The notes beneath the pieces were generated by a model, which saw nothing but the letters and a program-made list of their open reading frames with translations, was not told where the DNA came from and did no database searches. Shown in pieces: positions 10,690 through 21,702 of a DNA stretch of 64,000 bases. Made by a program: the position numbers and the translations under genes. This DNA comes from Amblyomma americanum (lineage: Eukaryota; Arthropoda; Arachnida; Ixodida; Ixodidae). Location of the stretch: assembly GCF_052857255.1 (NCBI RefSeq), contig NC_135497.1:191369485-191433484 (forward strand). Reading direction: 5' to 3'. Within the stretch, counting starts at the first letter, position 1. Each line of letters starts with the position of its first letter.

Positions 10690-13050
10690 AGTAATCAATA
10701 ATAATCAAAGCTACTTGACTAGATGAGAGATGTGAAACTAGAATTCGAATCTTTTTATTAACCACGCTGCAACAAGCACGTTGCAGCCATTCCACAAATT
10801 TCTTTACCAATAGCTATCACTGGTCGGACAAACTAAAGACGTTATAGCGTTAAGAAATATAGAGAATAGGTTAGTGTCCCACGTTCCGTCGCGGAGTTTT
10901 TCCTCTGGGCCAAGCAAGAGCTTCTGCTCACGACGCTTGAAAATAACTCACAGCATCATGGTTGCATTCATTGGCCGGCCAGCAACATTGCCACAACATG
11001 CACTACCTCTGTGAAAGCGGCCTTGTCTAATGACTGTGGGAGTGAGATCTCTTCGGTCTACATCGATGAGGAGAAAGGAGACGTCAGACTATTTAGTCTT
11101 CTTGCGGAGTCCTTCCTCAACGCCAACTGAATCGCCTCCACGTCTGATAATGACCTCTCAGAAAGTCTACCAGCACTTCCCTCTTGATGTACGCCCAGGA
11201 GCAGTGCCAGCAGATGGCCTTCCTCATGTGGGAACAACGATGGCAAAGACAAGGGCCATTGCTTCAGGAGATGGTCCGCCCGCTCTGCCACAGAGTATGA
11301 GCACCGGGACGGCGGTACCGCACCAGCCTGGTCGAGTCCGCGCTAAGTCCCAGCCGAATCTCGACCCGGCCCGTTGTATAACGGTAAGGAAGATGGCCAG
11401 CTCTTTTTTTCTGGAAGGACACCCTATATCAGTGCCAGCAGACACTGTTTCTCGAGTAGGGGCACCGGAATATTGAAGACGAGGACCGTGGCTTCAGGAG
11501 ATGGTCGGTCTGTACTGACACAGAGGAAGAGCAGCAGGAATCTGATTACCGCATCCGCGTGGTTGAGTCCCCGCCCTGTATACTAGCCGAATTGCCAACC
11601 CGTCCGGCGGACACCACTGCGAATGGCTGCCAGCTCTTATTCCTCGATGGACGCCCTGGAGCAGTGCCAGCAGATACTCTTTCTCTAGTTTTAACCAAGA
11701 TGGCTAAGATAAGGACCGTGTCGTCGCGAGCTGCCATGTCCCCACCGCCAAAGAGAACGAGCTCGAAGATTGCGGTTGCCGCACTCGCATGGCAGTTGTC
11801 TTGCTCAACGTACGCAATCGACTGAGTCAGGGAGGTAGTTAGGAGCGCCGAAAACGGGAAGCTTCCAGGCGTCTTACGCCAGAACGACTGATGTCGCGTT
11901 GGCCACTAGCCAAAGAGCGCCTGCTTTCAGTGTCGAATGGCGTAACCCTAGCTGAATCTTGCCCGGCGGCTTTGACGGCCAGTGGGCGGCGCTGAAGAAA
12001 CTAGAGAGCTGTGAAGAGATGAGGACAAGACCTCAAAACGGTGCGCCGTAAGCCTATCAGGAATCAGCCTATTGACTGAGGTCGCGGTTGACGTTGCGCT
12101 CTTCTGTAGGCATGTTAAACCAAGGTAGCAGTTGATCCCGGTGTAGCGGTTACGAAGCCTTGTTCGAAATGCGCCGGAAATATCAGGGAACTGTGACCTG
12201 ATAGGAGGAATGATATTCTACCTGAAGGAATACAGTATCGCGAGTGTTTCAAGAATTCTGCCTTCTTTTTCTTCACTGATTGCACGTGCGCGCGGCACGT
12301 GATTGGCGAAACCCACTTTATCTTCCTGTGTTCTCGCATTTTCGGCGAGTCGAATATAACTACTGTACTGCGCATTTTGATTGGGTAAATTTTATATAAG
12401 ATCTGACAAGCGGTTTTCTGGTTTTCAAGCACTTTTCCGCCCGTGATCATACTAGCTATCTTCAAAGTGGTCAGGCATGTAAATGTTGTTCGTACTTTGC
12501 GCAACTTTAGGGAAGAGTCGCCTTTCTAACAGTTGGAAACCCCAAGTTTCCGACTTTTGCTTTATTTGTGGACTTATGAATGTGAACAGGGCTTAACGTG
12601 CGGGAGAACGGCAAAACATATAGCGCAATGACGTACTGCCGACCCCTCGGGGCTAAATAAATATCCGCTTTATTTCAGAGCACACACGTAGAGACAAACA
12701 AAAAGAAACCTTGCAGTTAGGATGGTTGAAGCGCTTTGTTTACTTCTCTGCACCAGATGAGGCTCATTTATTGCTGCTAATAGGCTCTGAGGATGTTTAT
12801 GAGATGTGGTTCGCGGTGGAACACTATGAATTTTCCTTTCAGAGCTTCTAGTTTGGTTATTGTAATGAAAAAGAACGTATCATTTGATATCTCAGTATTG
12901 AGAGCGCTACTGAATCATCGAAGACATTTTCTGCGTGAGGAAACACCGCTTCTCAAAAATGAATGTCCATTATTTACGATGAATCTGATTTTTTCTATAG
13001 AAGAGCGCGCTTTAATGGAATGAACAACAGAATAAAAAAGAATACATGTC
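10690..13050. repeat. Module B, unit 1
   Basis: This is a block of about 2.4 kb shared with 31730-34080 and, more diverged, with 47430-50690. It begins at AATCAATAATAATCA, passes through CACGTTGCAGCCATTCCACA, three monomers of a repeat of about 228 bp, and GAAGCTTCCAGGCGTCTTAC, and ends at AATAAAAAAGAATAC. The flanking portions are as conserved between loci as the repeats are, so the whole block duplicated as one piece. Minus-strand frame 12115-12504 (129 codons) is shifted in unit 2 and stopped in the 50-kb copy, so it is not retained. Confidence 0.8.
11169..11830. repeat. Tandem repeat of ~228 bp, three monomers
   Basis: Monomer heads (CCAGCACTTCC, GCCAGCTCTTTT, GCCAGCTCTTAT) lie at 11169, 11396 and 11629, so spacings are 227 and 233. 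Each head is followed by a core such as GCAGTGCCAGCAGATACTC and a pyrimidine tract. In one plus frame the monomers read with a shared motif, LDGRPGAVPADTLS-like, and two frames on the other strand are also open. The unit 2 array is at 32208-32860. Confidence 0.75.
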
Positions 13051-15059
13051 ACGAGGAAAACTACACGACTAGTAAGACAGAATAGACTCCTCATTTGAAT
13101 ATCCTGGGGGTGCTTCTCCAACCAAAACAAGTATGAAAATATGGGGCTTAACCTCTGCCAGGGACCATATTCTGTAAATTTCCAATTCGTCCTTTACCAT
13201 TGGTCGCAGGTGCCAGTGACGTAGATGACGTTTAGAATTACGCACATGATGACACTACCATCAACGTATGCCACTCGATGACGCTCTGATGGACCGGTGC
13301 CATTTCCTATTAAGACGGTGCTCGACGTGATTTTGCCATTCTTGACGAGCTATTTCGGTCTTATTTCCGCGTGAGGAAGGAATCCAAGGGGTGTTTTCCG
13401 AAGGATGGACCGGACTTCCTTAAACTTTAACACAATCGGACCTAAAAGAACTTATCTCACATTGGCACAATGGACGGTATAGAGAGGGCGCGAAGATCGA
13501 ATTTTGTGGCAACACAAAACAAAGTGAACTGGGAAGTGAGGATCTCAGTCCAGTAGACAACGCTTCCACCAGTCCTTTAGTCTAAATGTTGCCTAGGGGA
13601 ATGAGGCCCCCCTCAACCATTATTCCCTCGCTTCTCTATTGGCAAAATGCGGGAATTTTAATACTGATGAAACAAGAATTTATAGTTTTCTGCTGTGACA
13701 TTGGAAACCGCATTGAACAAGCTTGAGCATCGTTATACTTTGGTACTTTGGTATTATCGGTGCATCTACTCATGACCGCTTCTCGGTGAAGTACATTTAT
13801 GGACTGGAGTTGTCGATTTAAACCGAGAAATTTCGATAAAATTATGCCAAATTCTATGGATTTTCACCCAAAGAGGCAAGTAACTTTGGCATGCTCACCA
13901 CAGCTGGGTGGCGATTGAATTTGACTGCGTTGGACGCAGTCAAAGAAGAAATACGGTGGCGGCATTGGATTAAGCAGCGCACTTGTGCGTTTTGAGATAG
14001 TTCTTCATACCTTACACGCCTGTGATGGCGGGGATGCGCCAAATCCTGGGTGTCTGTTAGCGAAGCGCTGTTTTTCACTATCGTCACCCGCTTAGGACGA
14101 TTGCTTGGTTAAGTAGGCTGCGCCGCGGCATGTACGGACACGTACGTGAACCCATGGATAAGAATGAAAAAAAAATTGTCATGTTCCCTATACCGTGAAG
14201 TTTTAGTGGCAGTTCAAACGCTGCTGTCAATATGTAGATAGTGTTACACCGCAGCCTGTTGGTCAACCCAGCGCAAGAACCCAACGATATAGCATCTCGG
14301 CCTAGTTTTTGGAAAGTAACTTGCACTTGCAATATCTTCTGATGGCCCCGCATTTAACCCACTCTTTTAGTGCGTGTGGTGTCATACAGAGTCCACCTCG
14401 CGCCGTCACGTGCATGAAGCCCGTCCAAGGTAAGTGATCAAAGCAGCCAGAAGATAACGATGAGATAATTAATTGATGCGCTGCGATTAGAGAGAGAAAT
14501 GGAGGAGTAGAGGAGAAAATGGGGAATGCTGTAGAGACGATATAGAGATTGAAAACACGATAAGGAAACGCTCTGCCAGCCAGGACAATACGAAGGGCAG
14601 AGAAGCAAGAAAACAAGGAGTGCGGCCAAGAAAGAAAGAATGCAAAAATGGGGAGAAAATGAAAGGAAGCTGTTGCAGGGACAGAAATAGAGAAATCTTG
14701 ATCTCAAGCTACTGGGCTAGTTGTGAAAACTTCCATGAACATGATGACGCCCGTCGCCCGCTGTCCAGGCCGGGCTATCGGAGCTGCGAGCGTTCCTCCA
14801 CGAGCTGCTGCAGCTAATAAACGTAGTGCTCGGCGAAAGCGAGCTCCGCCAGGATTTGCACTGTGGGCAGCCGAGGATACAAAATAAGAAACCGAAAAAC
14901 CAGCAAGCGTGCAAAGCATCGCTGCTGACCTTCTTAATGCGAGAGCATTATACAGCCTATTACTAACGTAACCTGGCATCAGCTCATAAAAAAAGCAGTC
15001 CGAAACACTACCAATGATGTCAAAATGGCGTGAAGCGTAAACCATAAGATAGTAAACGC
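13051..15059. other. No gene recognised; purine-rich tract near 14.47-14.70 kb
   Basis: The sequence aligns throughout with unit 2 (34080-36110) and has no long frame kept by ATG start. About 14470-14700 is unusually purine-rich on the plus strand (AGAGAGAGAAATGGAGGAGT and similar). The matching unit 2 tract (35530-35760) has several indels, as expected for low-complexity DNA. Confidence 0.5.
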
Positions 15060-15330
15060 ACTGATAGGCAATTACAGTGTTGAAAATAGTAGCAATTGTT
15101 GCACCTGATCACATCATGGCGTAATAGTGTTAGATGACGTCATAACGTAAGATACGTAAGATATTGTCACAAACTGAGATGCGTCATAGTGCATGATGAG
15201 GTCATACCACATGTATGTTGAATTTGAGATATTACATCATAATCAACTACATGTTATCGTATGCAATATGGTTTTGTCAACTACGTCATATCGGACAATG
15301 TGACGTGATCTAACAATTCACGTGATGTGG
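15060..15330. repeat. Degenerate TGACGTCAT-like motif cluster
   Basis: Words such as GATGACGTCATAA, GATGCGTCATAG, GATGAGGTCATAC, TTACATCATAATC, CTACGTCATATC and GTGACGTGATC recur at roughly 20-45-base intervals. This resembles a decayed short tandem repeat built around a CRE/ATF-like palindrome. Unit 2 has the same cluster at 36120-36370. I infer a decayed minisatellite and cannot show binding function. Confidence 0.45.
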
Positions 15331-15446
15331 AAAGGGTGTTAGTCAAGGGTGAGAGAAACGCCGGCATGCGCTAGAGGCGCGGAGCAGGAGATGAATGGTT
15401 TCGCATTCACAGCACGTAAGCTATGTTATGTTTCCTCGTATATTAT

Positions 15447-15898
15447 GAGGCGAAGGCGTTTAATGGCTCATTCTACCGTCCGTCCGGCGTTATTAGTGCT
15501 CTCAACAAAAAGATGAAAAATAAAATTTAGAGGGGCACTTTGTTGGCCTAATGTGCGGTGAGGCGAAAGCCTTTAGCGCGGTGTTGCTGCTTGTGTCACT
15601 GATGTGTGGCTAAGATGTTAATTAAGTACACAATTGTTTTTGAATCTCAAATGCTGGAGACATTAGAGGGCGTTTGGGAGGCATCCGTCAGATTCGACGC
15701 CTTTCCGCAAACACTCTCCACCGTCCTAGACAAGGGGAACTTCGTATGCGTTTGCAGGAAGTCGCGTAGTTGTTAGCACGCTCGGCTGCGGAACGGAAAA
15801 GTGGCGGTTCCAATCCCATCATACACAAAAAAAAAAATTTTCTTATGTAACGGACGCCGGACGGACGGGAGAAAAAGCCATTGAAGGCTTTCGCCTTA
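15447..15898. mobile_element. TIR element with internal tRNA-like block, unit 1
   Basis: The left end GAGGCGAAGGCGTTTAATGG and the right end (complement at 15848-15898) are inverted repeats of about 45 bases with a few mismatches, including ACCGTCCGTCCGGCG. Inside, TAGTTGTTAGCACGCTCGG and GGTTCCAATCC (15758-15815) resemble a tRNA A box and B box. They are followed by an A-run near 15828-15838. The element therefore looks like a MITE that either contains a small tRNA-related SINE or was built from one. Target duplication is unclear (TAT/ATA flanks). The twin is at 36499-36950. Confidence 0.65.
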
Positions 15899-16231
15899 AT
15901 ATAAACCAAAGAGTGGAGACCGGGGCCGCAGAGGTCTGCCATGAATAAAACCACTACAAAATAACTGAAAAGGACCGTAGTGAAGCTCGCGCTCGCCACA
16001 CTCGCCGTTTAGAAGACTTACTTTTGCACGTCGCCGATCGTCGGCGTAGAGAGAGCGAGGAACGGCAGGCGACGAAGTCATCCTAGCAGCGAAAGCATAG
16101 AAGGCGAACCTTCAGCTTACTGAACTGGCGTCTCGAAGGAGGTTCGGGACAGGAGCGCCGCGAAGCAGCGACAGCGTAGGAAACGTCAGAGCGAATTAGC
16201 GGCTGCTGCCGCCGCCCAGCCGTCAAACCCA

Positions 16232-16268
16232 GCCCAATCAAACAATCACACCGATTGTTTGACTGGGC
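16232..16268. repeat. Short perfect-loop hairpin
   Basis: GCCCAATCAAACAATC (16232-16247) pairs with GATTGTTTGACTGGGC (16253-16268) with one mismatch across 16 bases and a 5-base loop. In unit 2 (37270-37310) four bases are lost from the left arm only, so the stem is shortened. Confidence 0.6.
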
Positions 16269-16339
16269 CGTTGCCTGTTTTAGCAAATTTTTAGTTTCTT
16301 CAATGGCGACAGTACTTCGCTCTGCATACGCAGCCGTAG

Positions 16340-17203
16340 ATGCGACCACATTCCTTTATTCCTTTATTTCCGACAGAATCAGTTAAGGTGCATATGCATG
16401 TATACATTTACAAAAGGCTTTATAAATCGCCTGACAATCAATCGGATCCTGTATTGCACACAAAGCTTCAGACAACGGTTCGACGATCATAAATACATTA
16501 TGTACTCTGATGTGGCACAATGAAGAAGCGAGAAAGTTCGAATTGCACTGGTTAGGTACAGTTGTAAATGATATCGTGCATACTAACTATAACACAAGGG
16601 CTAATAAATGCGGATACACACAAGTGATCTCAACACAGACAATACCGTGACCTGTGAATAACAATGACCCCGTCAATATCATAATTTAGCCATGAACTGT
16701 GTGAACCTATGGGTAACATTTCGGGCAAATCGCTGGTAAATAGACTGCTCGCGCTGAAAAAAGGCCCAGATAAAGTCTGAGTGATTTCGGCCTCCCAGGA
16801 GTTCCACATTTTGTCACAGAAGTAAATTTTCTCTCAAAACAGCCGAAACCCGAAAAATGTCGGCTGAATTTTTCAAAAATGGAATCTGATAAGTTCAAAA
16901 CCTAAAAATGATTTAGATGTTGTTAACTCCACAGATTTTTTTTCCAATAATGTTCCCTTTGTTGTATTGTGAGTTACACTTTCTTAAATGCGTACGCAAA
17001 AAAAGAAACGGTGCAGACTAAAACCGGCGCACCCACTACAGTATGCAGATGAAGCCCATTGAGTTGTTACCACGTGGCGAAATAATATCTTGCCTTTGTC
17101 ACCAGAAATCTGCACCTCGGCTTTGCAACCGGATACGCAAGAACAGTGCAAAGCGATTCTAAAATTGTCTAAATGCAATATTTCAGGGGCGGTGTGACGA
17201 AGT
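16340..17203. other. No gene recognised
   Basis: AT-rich sequence aligning with 37395-38270. Nothing beyond short frames is seen on either strand. Confidence 0.5.
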
Positions 17204-17221
17204 GGGGGGGGGGGGGGGGGG
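17204..17221 (+). repeat. Poly-G tract, 18 bases
   Basis: An uninterrupted run of 18 G is followed by CTATTGGTTTTGG. Unit 2 has 19 G at 38272-38290. A tract this long could form a quadruplex and is prone to length error in sequencing, so the one-base difference may not be real. Confidence 0.9.
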
Positions 17222-17410
17222 CTATTGGTTTTGGTTCCTTATTTTGTTGGTGTTCAATCACTGGCGAGTTGAAGTATCATACGTAAAGAGGAGTGCATCC
17301 AGTGATCGAAGAAATCCTCCGCAAAAATTCTCCGTGGGGTCTCTAACGAAACCGTCGCGCAATCCACTCCTAGGACACAATTTTTTTGCGCGCAAAAATT
17401 TAATTACAAA

Positions 17411-17611
17411 ATGGCTGCATCGAAATTTTCTTGTTTTTTAAGAAGGGAAGGGCGGTTACTAGTTGATCTGGCTGGAAAACCGAACGATGGGCCTTCCGCA
17501 AGAGTTAGGGAGCGAAAGCTTGCTTCGCAAATGAACCGTTTTAGACGCTTTAAAGTATTGCTTGTTCCGACACCAAGTAGGGCAGAAATAATGCGTCATG
17601 GAATGTTCTGA
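17411..17611 (+). pseudogene. Truncated counterpart of the 38480-39046 frame
   Basis: The ATG at 17411 starts the same basic peptide as in unit 2 (MAASKFSCFLRREGRLLVDL...). It stops after 66 codons, where TGA replaces CGA (ATGTTCTGAAATGG against ATGTACCGAAATGG). A one-base difference in the following A-run also shifts the frame. Confidence 0.25.
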
Positions 17612-17863
17612 AATGGGGAAAAAAGATATACATTGAGGCATGTAGGAAGCTTAGTGCAATTGAAGGTGCCGTAGTACTAGATTCAGTGCACTTCTGCCTA
17701 AGAAATGGCGTCCCATCTTTCCATCTATCCCGCCAGGTGTCCCAAAATTCCCTTCAAGCCGTGCCTCGCTCTACGTGCGCCATCGCACACATCCCACGAC
17801 TCTGCTTCTTGACATGATGCACAGCGTATACAAGAGACGTGAAACACCATGCGTACGGGCATA

Positions 17864-18681
17864 CAGGGTGATTAAAATTATGATTTACAGATTTCGCAAA
17901 GTGCGGTGCTCAGAGGTACCTGAAATCCATCTCTGCACATCGTCTATGTGGCCAGGGGAGTACAAAGTACGAGGATAACTTTTACCGCCAGGCACATCAT
18001 TACCAAAAATTTATTAAGGAACTTTTTAATCACTACAGTAAGCGGACATGCCTGTATTTGAAACTTTGAGCGAGTCCTATTCCCCAATAATTATATTTAG
18101 TAAAATTTTCCTAGCATGTGTGTTTTACGAGATAATCCTTTACAAATTTTCAGCGGGATCCCCGTAATTGCGCATGCAAGGCGTTGAGATCGGCGCGAAA
18201 CTCCTACCAGCGTGACGAGGCGTTTCGTCAGCCAACGGCATAGAGCGACCGGTGAAGCTAACGACTGTTTCCTTCCACTTCTGGCTATCGATATTGTAGA
18301 AAAGCCTGATGCAATAGCTAAGTCACACTACTGAGGATATTTGCGTCGAGTGCCAGCGCCGAACATGTGTAATTACGCGAAATCAGTGGAAACTTTCGGG
18401 CCGAATACCTCATAACGCATGTGCTCTGGACGAACTCTATCAAATGCAGTAGTCTAGAAAAGCGACCGCCTCTATGTGTCCGGTATAAACATTCACGATA
18501 GACGCCGTGCTTAAAAGCCTAATTAGAAATTTAAGTTAATTAGATGGCTGATGGTGAAAATTATCATCTCCCTCTGCGTCCACGTGGCCGTGGCCGCATA
18601 ACTTATGTGCACAGATGTATTTGACGTAGCTTCCAGCGCGTGACATTAAGAAAGCTGTAAAACTTAATTTTCATCACCCTG
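17864..18681. mobile_element. TIR element with TA flanks, unit 1
   Basis: This is an 818-bp element whose termini CAGGGTGATTAAAATTATGA (left) and the complement CAGGGTGATGAAAATTAAGT (right) match over about 28 bases with about five differences. TA flanks both ends (17862-17863 and 18682-18683). No transposase frame is seen, so it is a non-autonomous DNA element, plausibly of the TA-targeting superfamily. Its interior (18385-18600) resembles 4910-5095 in segment A, which lacks the termini. The insertion therefore predates the A/A' duplication. The copy in unit 2 is at 38929-39749. Confidence 0.75.
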
Positions 18682-20705
18682 TATGATACTCGGCGAGATT
18701 GCTAGCATTTATGCGAGATTAGCAGTATTTTCTAGTGGGCTATAGTTGGCGCATGTCGTTCACATCAAAGAACTGCGCCAAAAAACGCTGTCCGAGTGAC
18801 CTTACCCTAGGTCTGAAAACACTATATTCCTCACCAATGCTAGAGGTAAGACTGAAGGAGTTGAGAGTGATGCTATCAGGATTTTCAAGAACGCAGACAA
18901 ATGTATGAGCACGCTGTCGATCATACTTTCATCTAAAGAAATCGCATTTTTAATTGGCGCCAGTTTGCAATGACAGCTGTTGTTCTCATCAGCACTATAA
19001 ATTATCGGCTTCGCCTTTGCCCTTGTTGCATGTTCCGATCCTTCACGAACATTTGATTCTAGGCTGTGGCTTAAGGTGGGTTCAGAACATCAGACCGTAT
19101 TGAGGGTGGTCCGCGGGGGCCGCTACCACGTGACACAAACCTGCATCCTTTGAGTCACCATGAGCGGCCTGTCATGAGTCCGCCGCCATCGGGTCGCAGA
19201 CCTGTTTGAAAATGCCGCCACTTATTTCAGTAGGCCTCTTTTGAGGCACTGAATTATTTGCCTATATGTTACAGCCCGATCACTACTTTCTGCATTAACA
19301 TGTGCTCGCTCGCTGGCTATATCTGCCCCGAATGAAGCTGCCTTTGCTCTGCATGCAATATTTTCGTTTAGGATTACGTTTAGTCCACGTTGAATTGCGT
19401 GGGTGTCTACCATTGTTTCTTCTGTTGCCTGTTAAGTGATAGCTTAAATAGTTCGGCAGCTCGACAAATTGATGCGCCCCGTAACGCTTGGTCCGGCGGC
19501 ACACATACAGGGCTGAGCCACAGTTGCTCCGGAAAATTTTGCGGGCGGGCGCCCTCGGGGGACTCTCGGGTGCTCCGGTAACTACCGGCTTGTCAAATGC
19601 AAACGAAGAGACGTGAAACGTGACGATTAATCAATTTTGATTTGTTTGTGGAGCTAGTGTAGCGGTGCTAGGTCGTGCTTGGCGAGCTCAGCGAGATCCC
19701 TGTAGTATCGTGGAACGAGGCTGGGCACTGCCTAGGTGTCCGGTAATTTTTTGTGCGATAACAATCTCCTCGTGCAGCCTGTGCTGTACATTCATAATCT
19801 CTCGTTACATGCATGGATTCATCCCATATCATCGTATCTTCGCTGCGAAACTTCCTAATCGCCTGGAATTCTTCAAGTGCCACAGCCGCGATATGCACTT
19901 TCAGTCAACATTAAAGTTGAGAATCGTTGTTGCCCAGCTTTCGGAGGAGCGTAATGACGAGATAAAGAGGAGGACGGATTCCAGACGGTTTTTAACGCAT
20001 TGGTAAACGTAGGATGGACGGGCCCAGTGCATTTTTTTCTTTCCCGAGTACGTCGGGCGGATCCCATCAGTGCTTTCGAAGTCCGGTCGGTTCTGATCGC
20101 CGCCGCACATTTGATTCTCGCTCGGCTCTATTTCGTTGCACTCGCTTGCACTATCATTTATTACGATAGTGATATCTTTTGTTCAAGAATGTACCCATTG
20201 CCCGTAATGGGGCGATTGGCGTTCATGCGCGTACTTCAAGTGCGCTAGTAATGACCGGTTTATTCTGCTACGCGGCTGATAAAAACGCGTATTCCGATTC
20301 TACTGCTTGCAGCGCGTCCTTAGGTTGCTGTGCGCAAAGTGCAAAATTACTCTTAGCTACTTGCATCGAAAAGTGAAGCGCATGTGCTTTATTGGAGTGT
20401 CCTTCCTGAACTTGAAGGCTTGTTTTGGCCATCCGCTGCTCTCCAAATGCAGTTGTGTGCGCGCTGCAGCGTTGTTTCGAATATGCACACATGGAGCGTG
20501 GCGACGCCTGAGTGGGGCAACTTTGGCTCGCTCTAAGGTCGTACCCGCGGGGCTTTACACTGCCTGCACGCTAGCTTTCACCCTAAAGACCAAGTTGAGA
20601 GCTTACCTCGTCTTTGGTATAAAATGTCGCTGCTTGCGAGAAAGTGGATTGAACATGCTTCGTACTTATCGGTTGCTCTTCCTTACTGTGTTGTGGTGGG
20701 GCTTG
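18385..20705. repeat. Segment A', unit 1
   Basis: This is the direct, diverged copy of 4895-7735. Homology starts inside the TIR element at 17864-18681 and continues past its right edge (GCTAGCATTTATGCGAGATTAG against GTTAGCATTCATGAGAGATT in A). The copy lacks the SINE-like insertion found in A. Unit 2 lost about 570 bp of this segment (19757-20328 equivalent). Confidence 0.8.
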
Positions 20706-21361
20706 TCTTCGCCTCGGCTGTCGCGCAGCCTGTTCGTTGCCGAACGCCAAAATTGAAAAGATCAATGTTCAATAAGCTGGCAAAGAAGCGGCAGCAAGAC
20801 ATGTCCTAGTTGCTACGGACACGTGCTCTGCAGGATAAGATGTGCGTTGTGGTGGGCATGGTGCTCGTAACAGATTGCATAATTACGAGAAGATGGCGGT
20901 CACACATTACTAGACTGTTGATTATTCTGATGGCGTACGTCACGACGCCTGCCGCCGTTATTTGCATTTCACAAGACGGCGGTGCTCGCAGCGTGCGACT
21001 GGTCAAGGCGCCAATCTGTGCCATTTGAGGAAGAGCTGGGAGCGTTTCACTGCGTCTGGACTTAAATGAGTGCTTTTATCATGGCGGATTCTGCGTGGAT
21101 GTCATCAGTTTTTCAGCACTTGTCGAGAGGGTGAGCTTCTTCGTACAGTCGCCGCATCGAACGAGAGACAAGCGATCGAGATGTAATAATGGGCGAACTC
21201 TTTTTTGCGCCTTCATCACGTGGAACAGTGCGTGTCAAGCAAAATAATGCGTGTACGCTGGACATGGCTTTAGCGATGGATCTACAGTGACGTCCGCAGT
21301 ATCTTTACTGAACAGGAACTGAGTAAGTCGGAAGTTCCTTTAGACACTTCGTGACCCTTGA
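20706..21361. other. No gene recognised; 64-bp block missing from unit 2
   Basis: The sequence aligns with 41206-41815. Bases 20921-20984 (starting ATTATTCTGATGG) are absent in unit 2, where GACTGTTG joins directly to CTCGCAGCG. Short frames around 20810-21028 are open on both strands and lose their ends in unit 2. Confidence 0.5.
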
Positions 21362-21545
21362 TGGGCACAAAGCCCTCATTTTCGCCCTTCCGCCCTCACC
21401 CTCACCATTAAATCATTGATCCTCTCTCACTGTCATCCTGATTTTGTAGACTTCCTTCCCCCTTACTCTTATTTCGTAAAATTAGTGGTCCTCCTTCACC
21501 CTCACCTAATTTTGCTGTCCCTCACTCGCGCTCACAATAAGTATT
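21362..21545 (+). repeat. Pyrimidine-rich CCCTCA-type tract
   Basis: CCCTCACCCTCACCATTAAA, TCCTTCACCCTCACC and CCCTCACTCGCGCTCAC recur, forming a strand-biased pyrimidine stretch. A second such tract lies about 1.1 kb downstream (22555-22640). Unit 2 equivalents are at 41830-41990 and 43010-43085. The two tracts may bracket a mobile element, but I could not find its termini. Confidence 0.5.
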
Positions 21546-21664
21546 TTTAACATTTGAGCTATTTGTCCTTATTGCCGATTTTTGCCGATATTACTCAGCA
21601 ACACTAGGCGCAAGCTATTGTTCACTCGGCCCTGTTTTTTCTTTCATGTCCAGTCCCGCGGTCC

Positions 21665-21694
21665 TTATAAGCGTCTCACTCCGAAGTTATCAGT
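21665..21694 (+). promoter_or_regulatory. Candidate TATA + initiator core promoter
   Basis: TTATAA (21665-21670) is followed 26 bases later by an arthropod-type initiator TCAGT (21690-21694). The first ATG comes at 21703. Both motifs and the spacing are unchanged in unit 2 (TTATAA near 42115, TCAGT near 42140). Motifs this short occur by chance, so support is modest. Confidence 0.25.
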
Positions 21695-21702
21695 AGGCGA
21701 GA

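Noticed and set aside
13854..14087. 77-codon minus-strand frame kept in both units (34906-35139)
   Set aside because: It opens at GTG, not ATG; nine residues in 77 differ, which is high for a conserved protein at this DNA divergence; and there is no recognisable domain.
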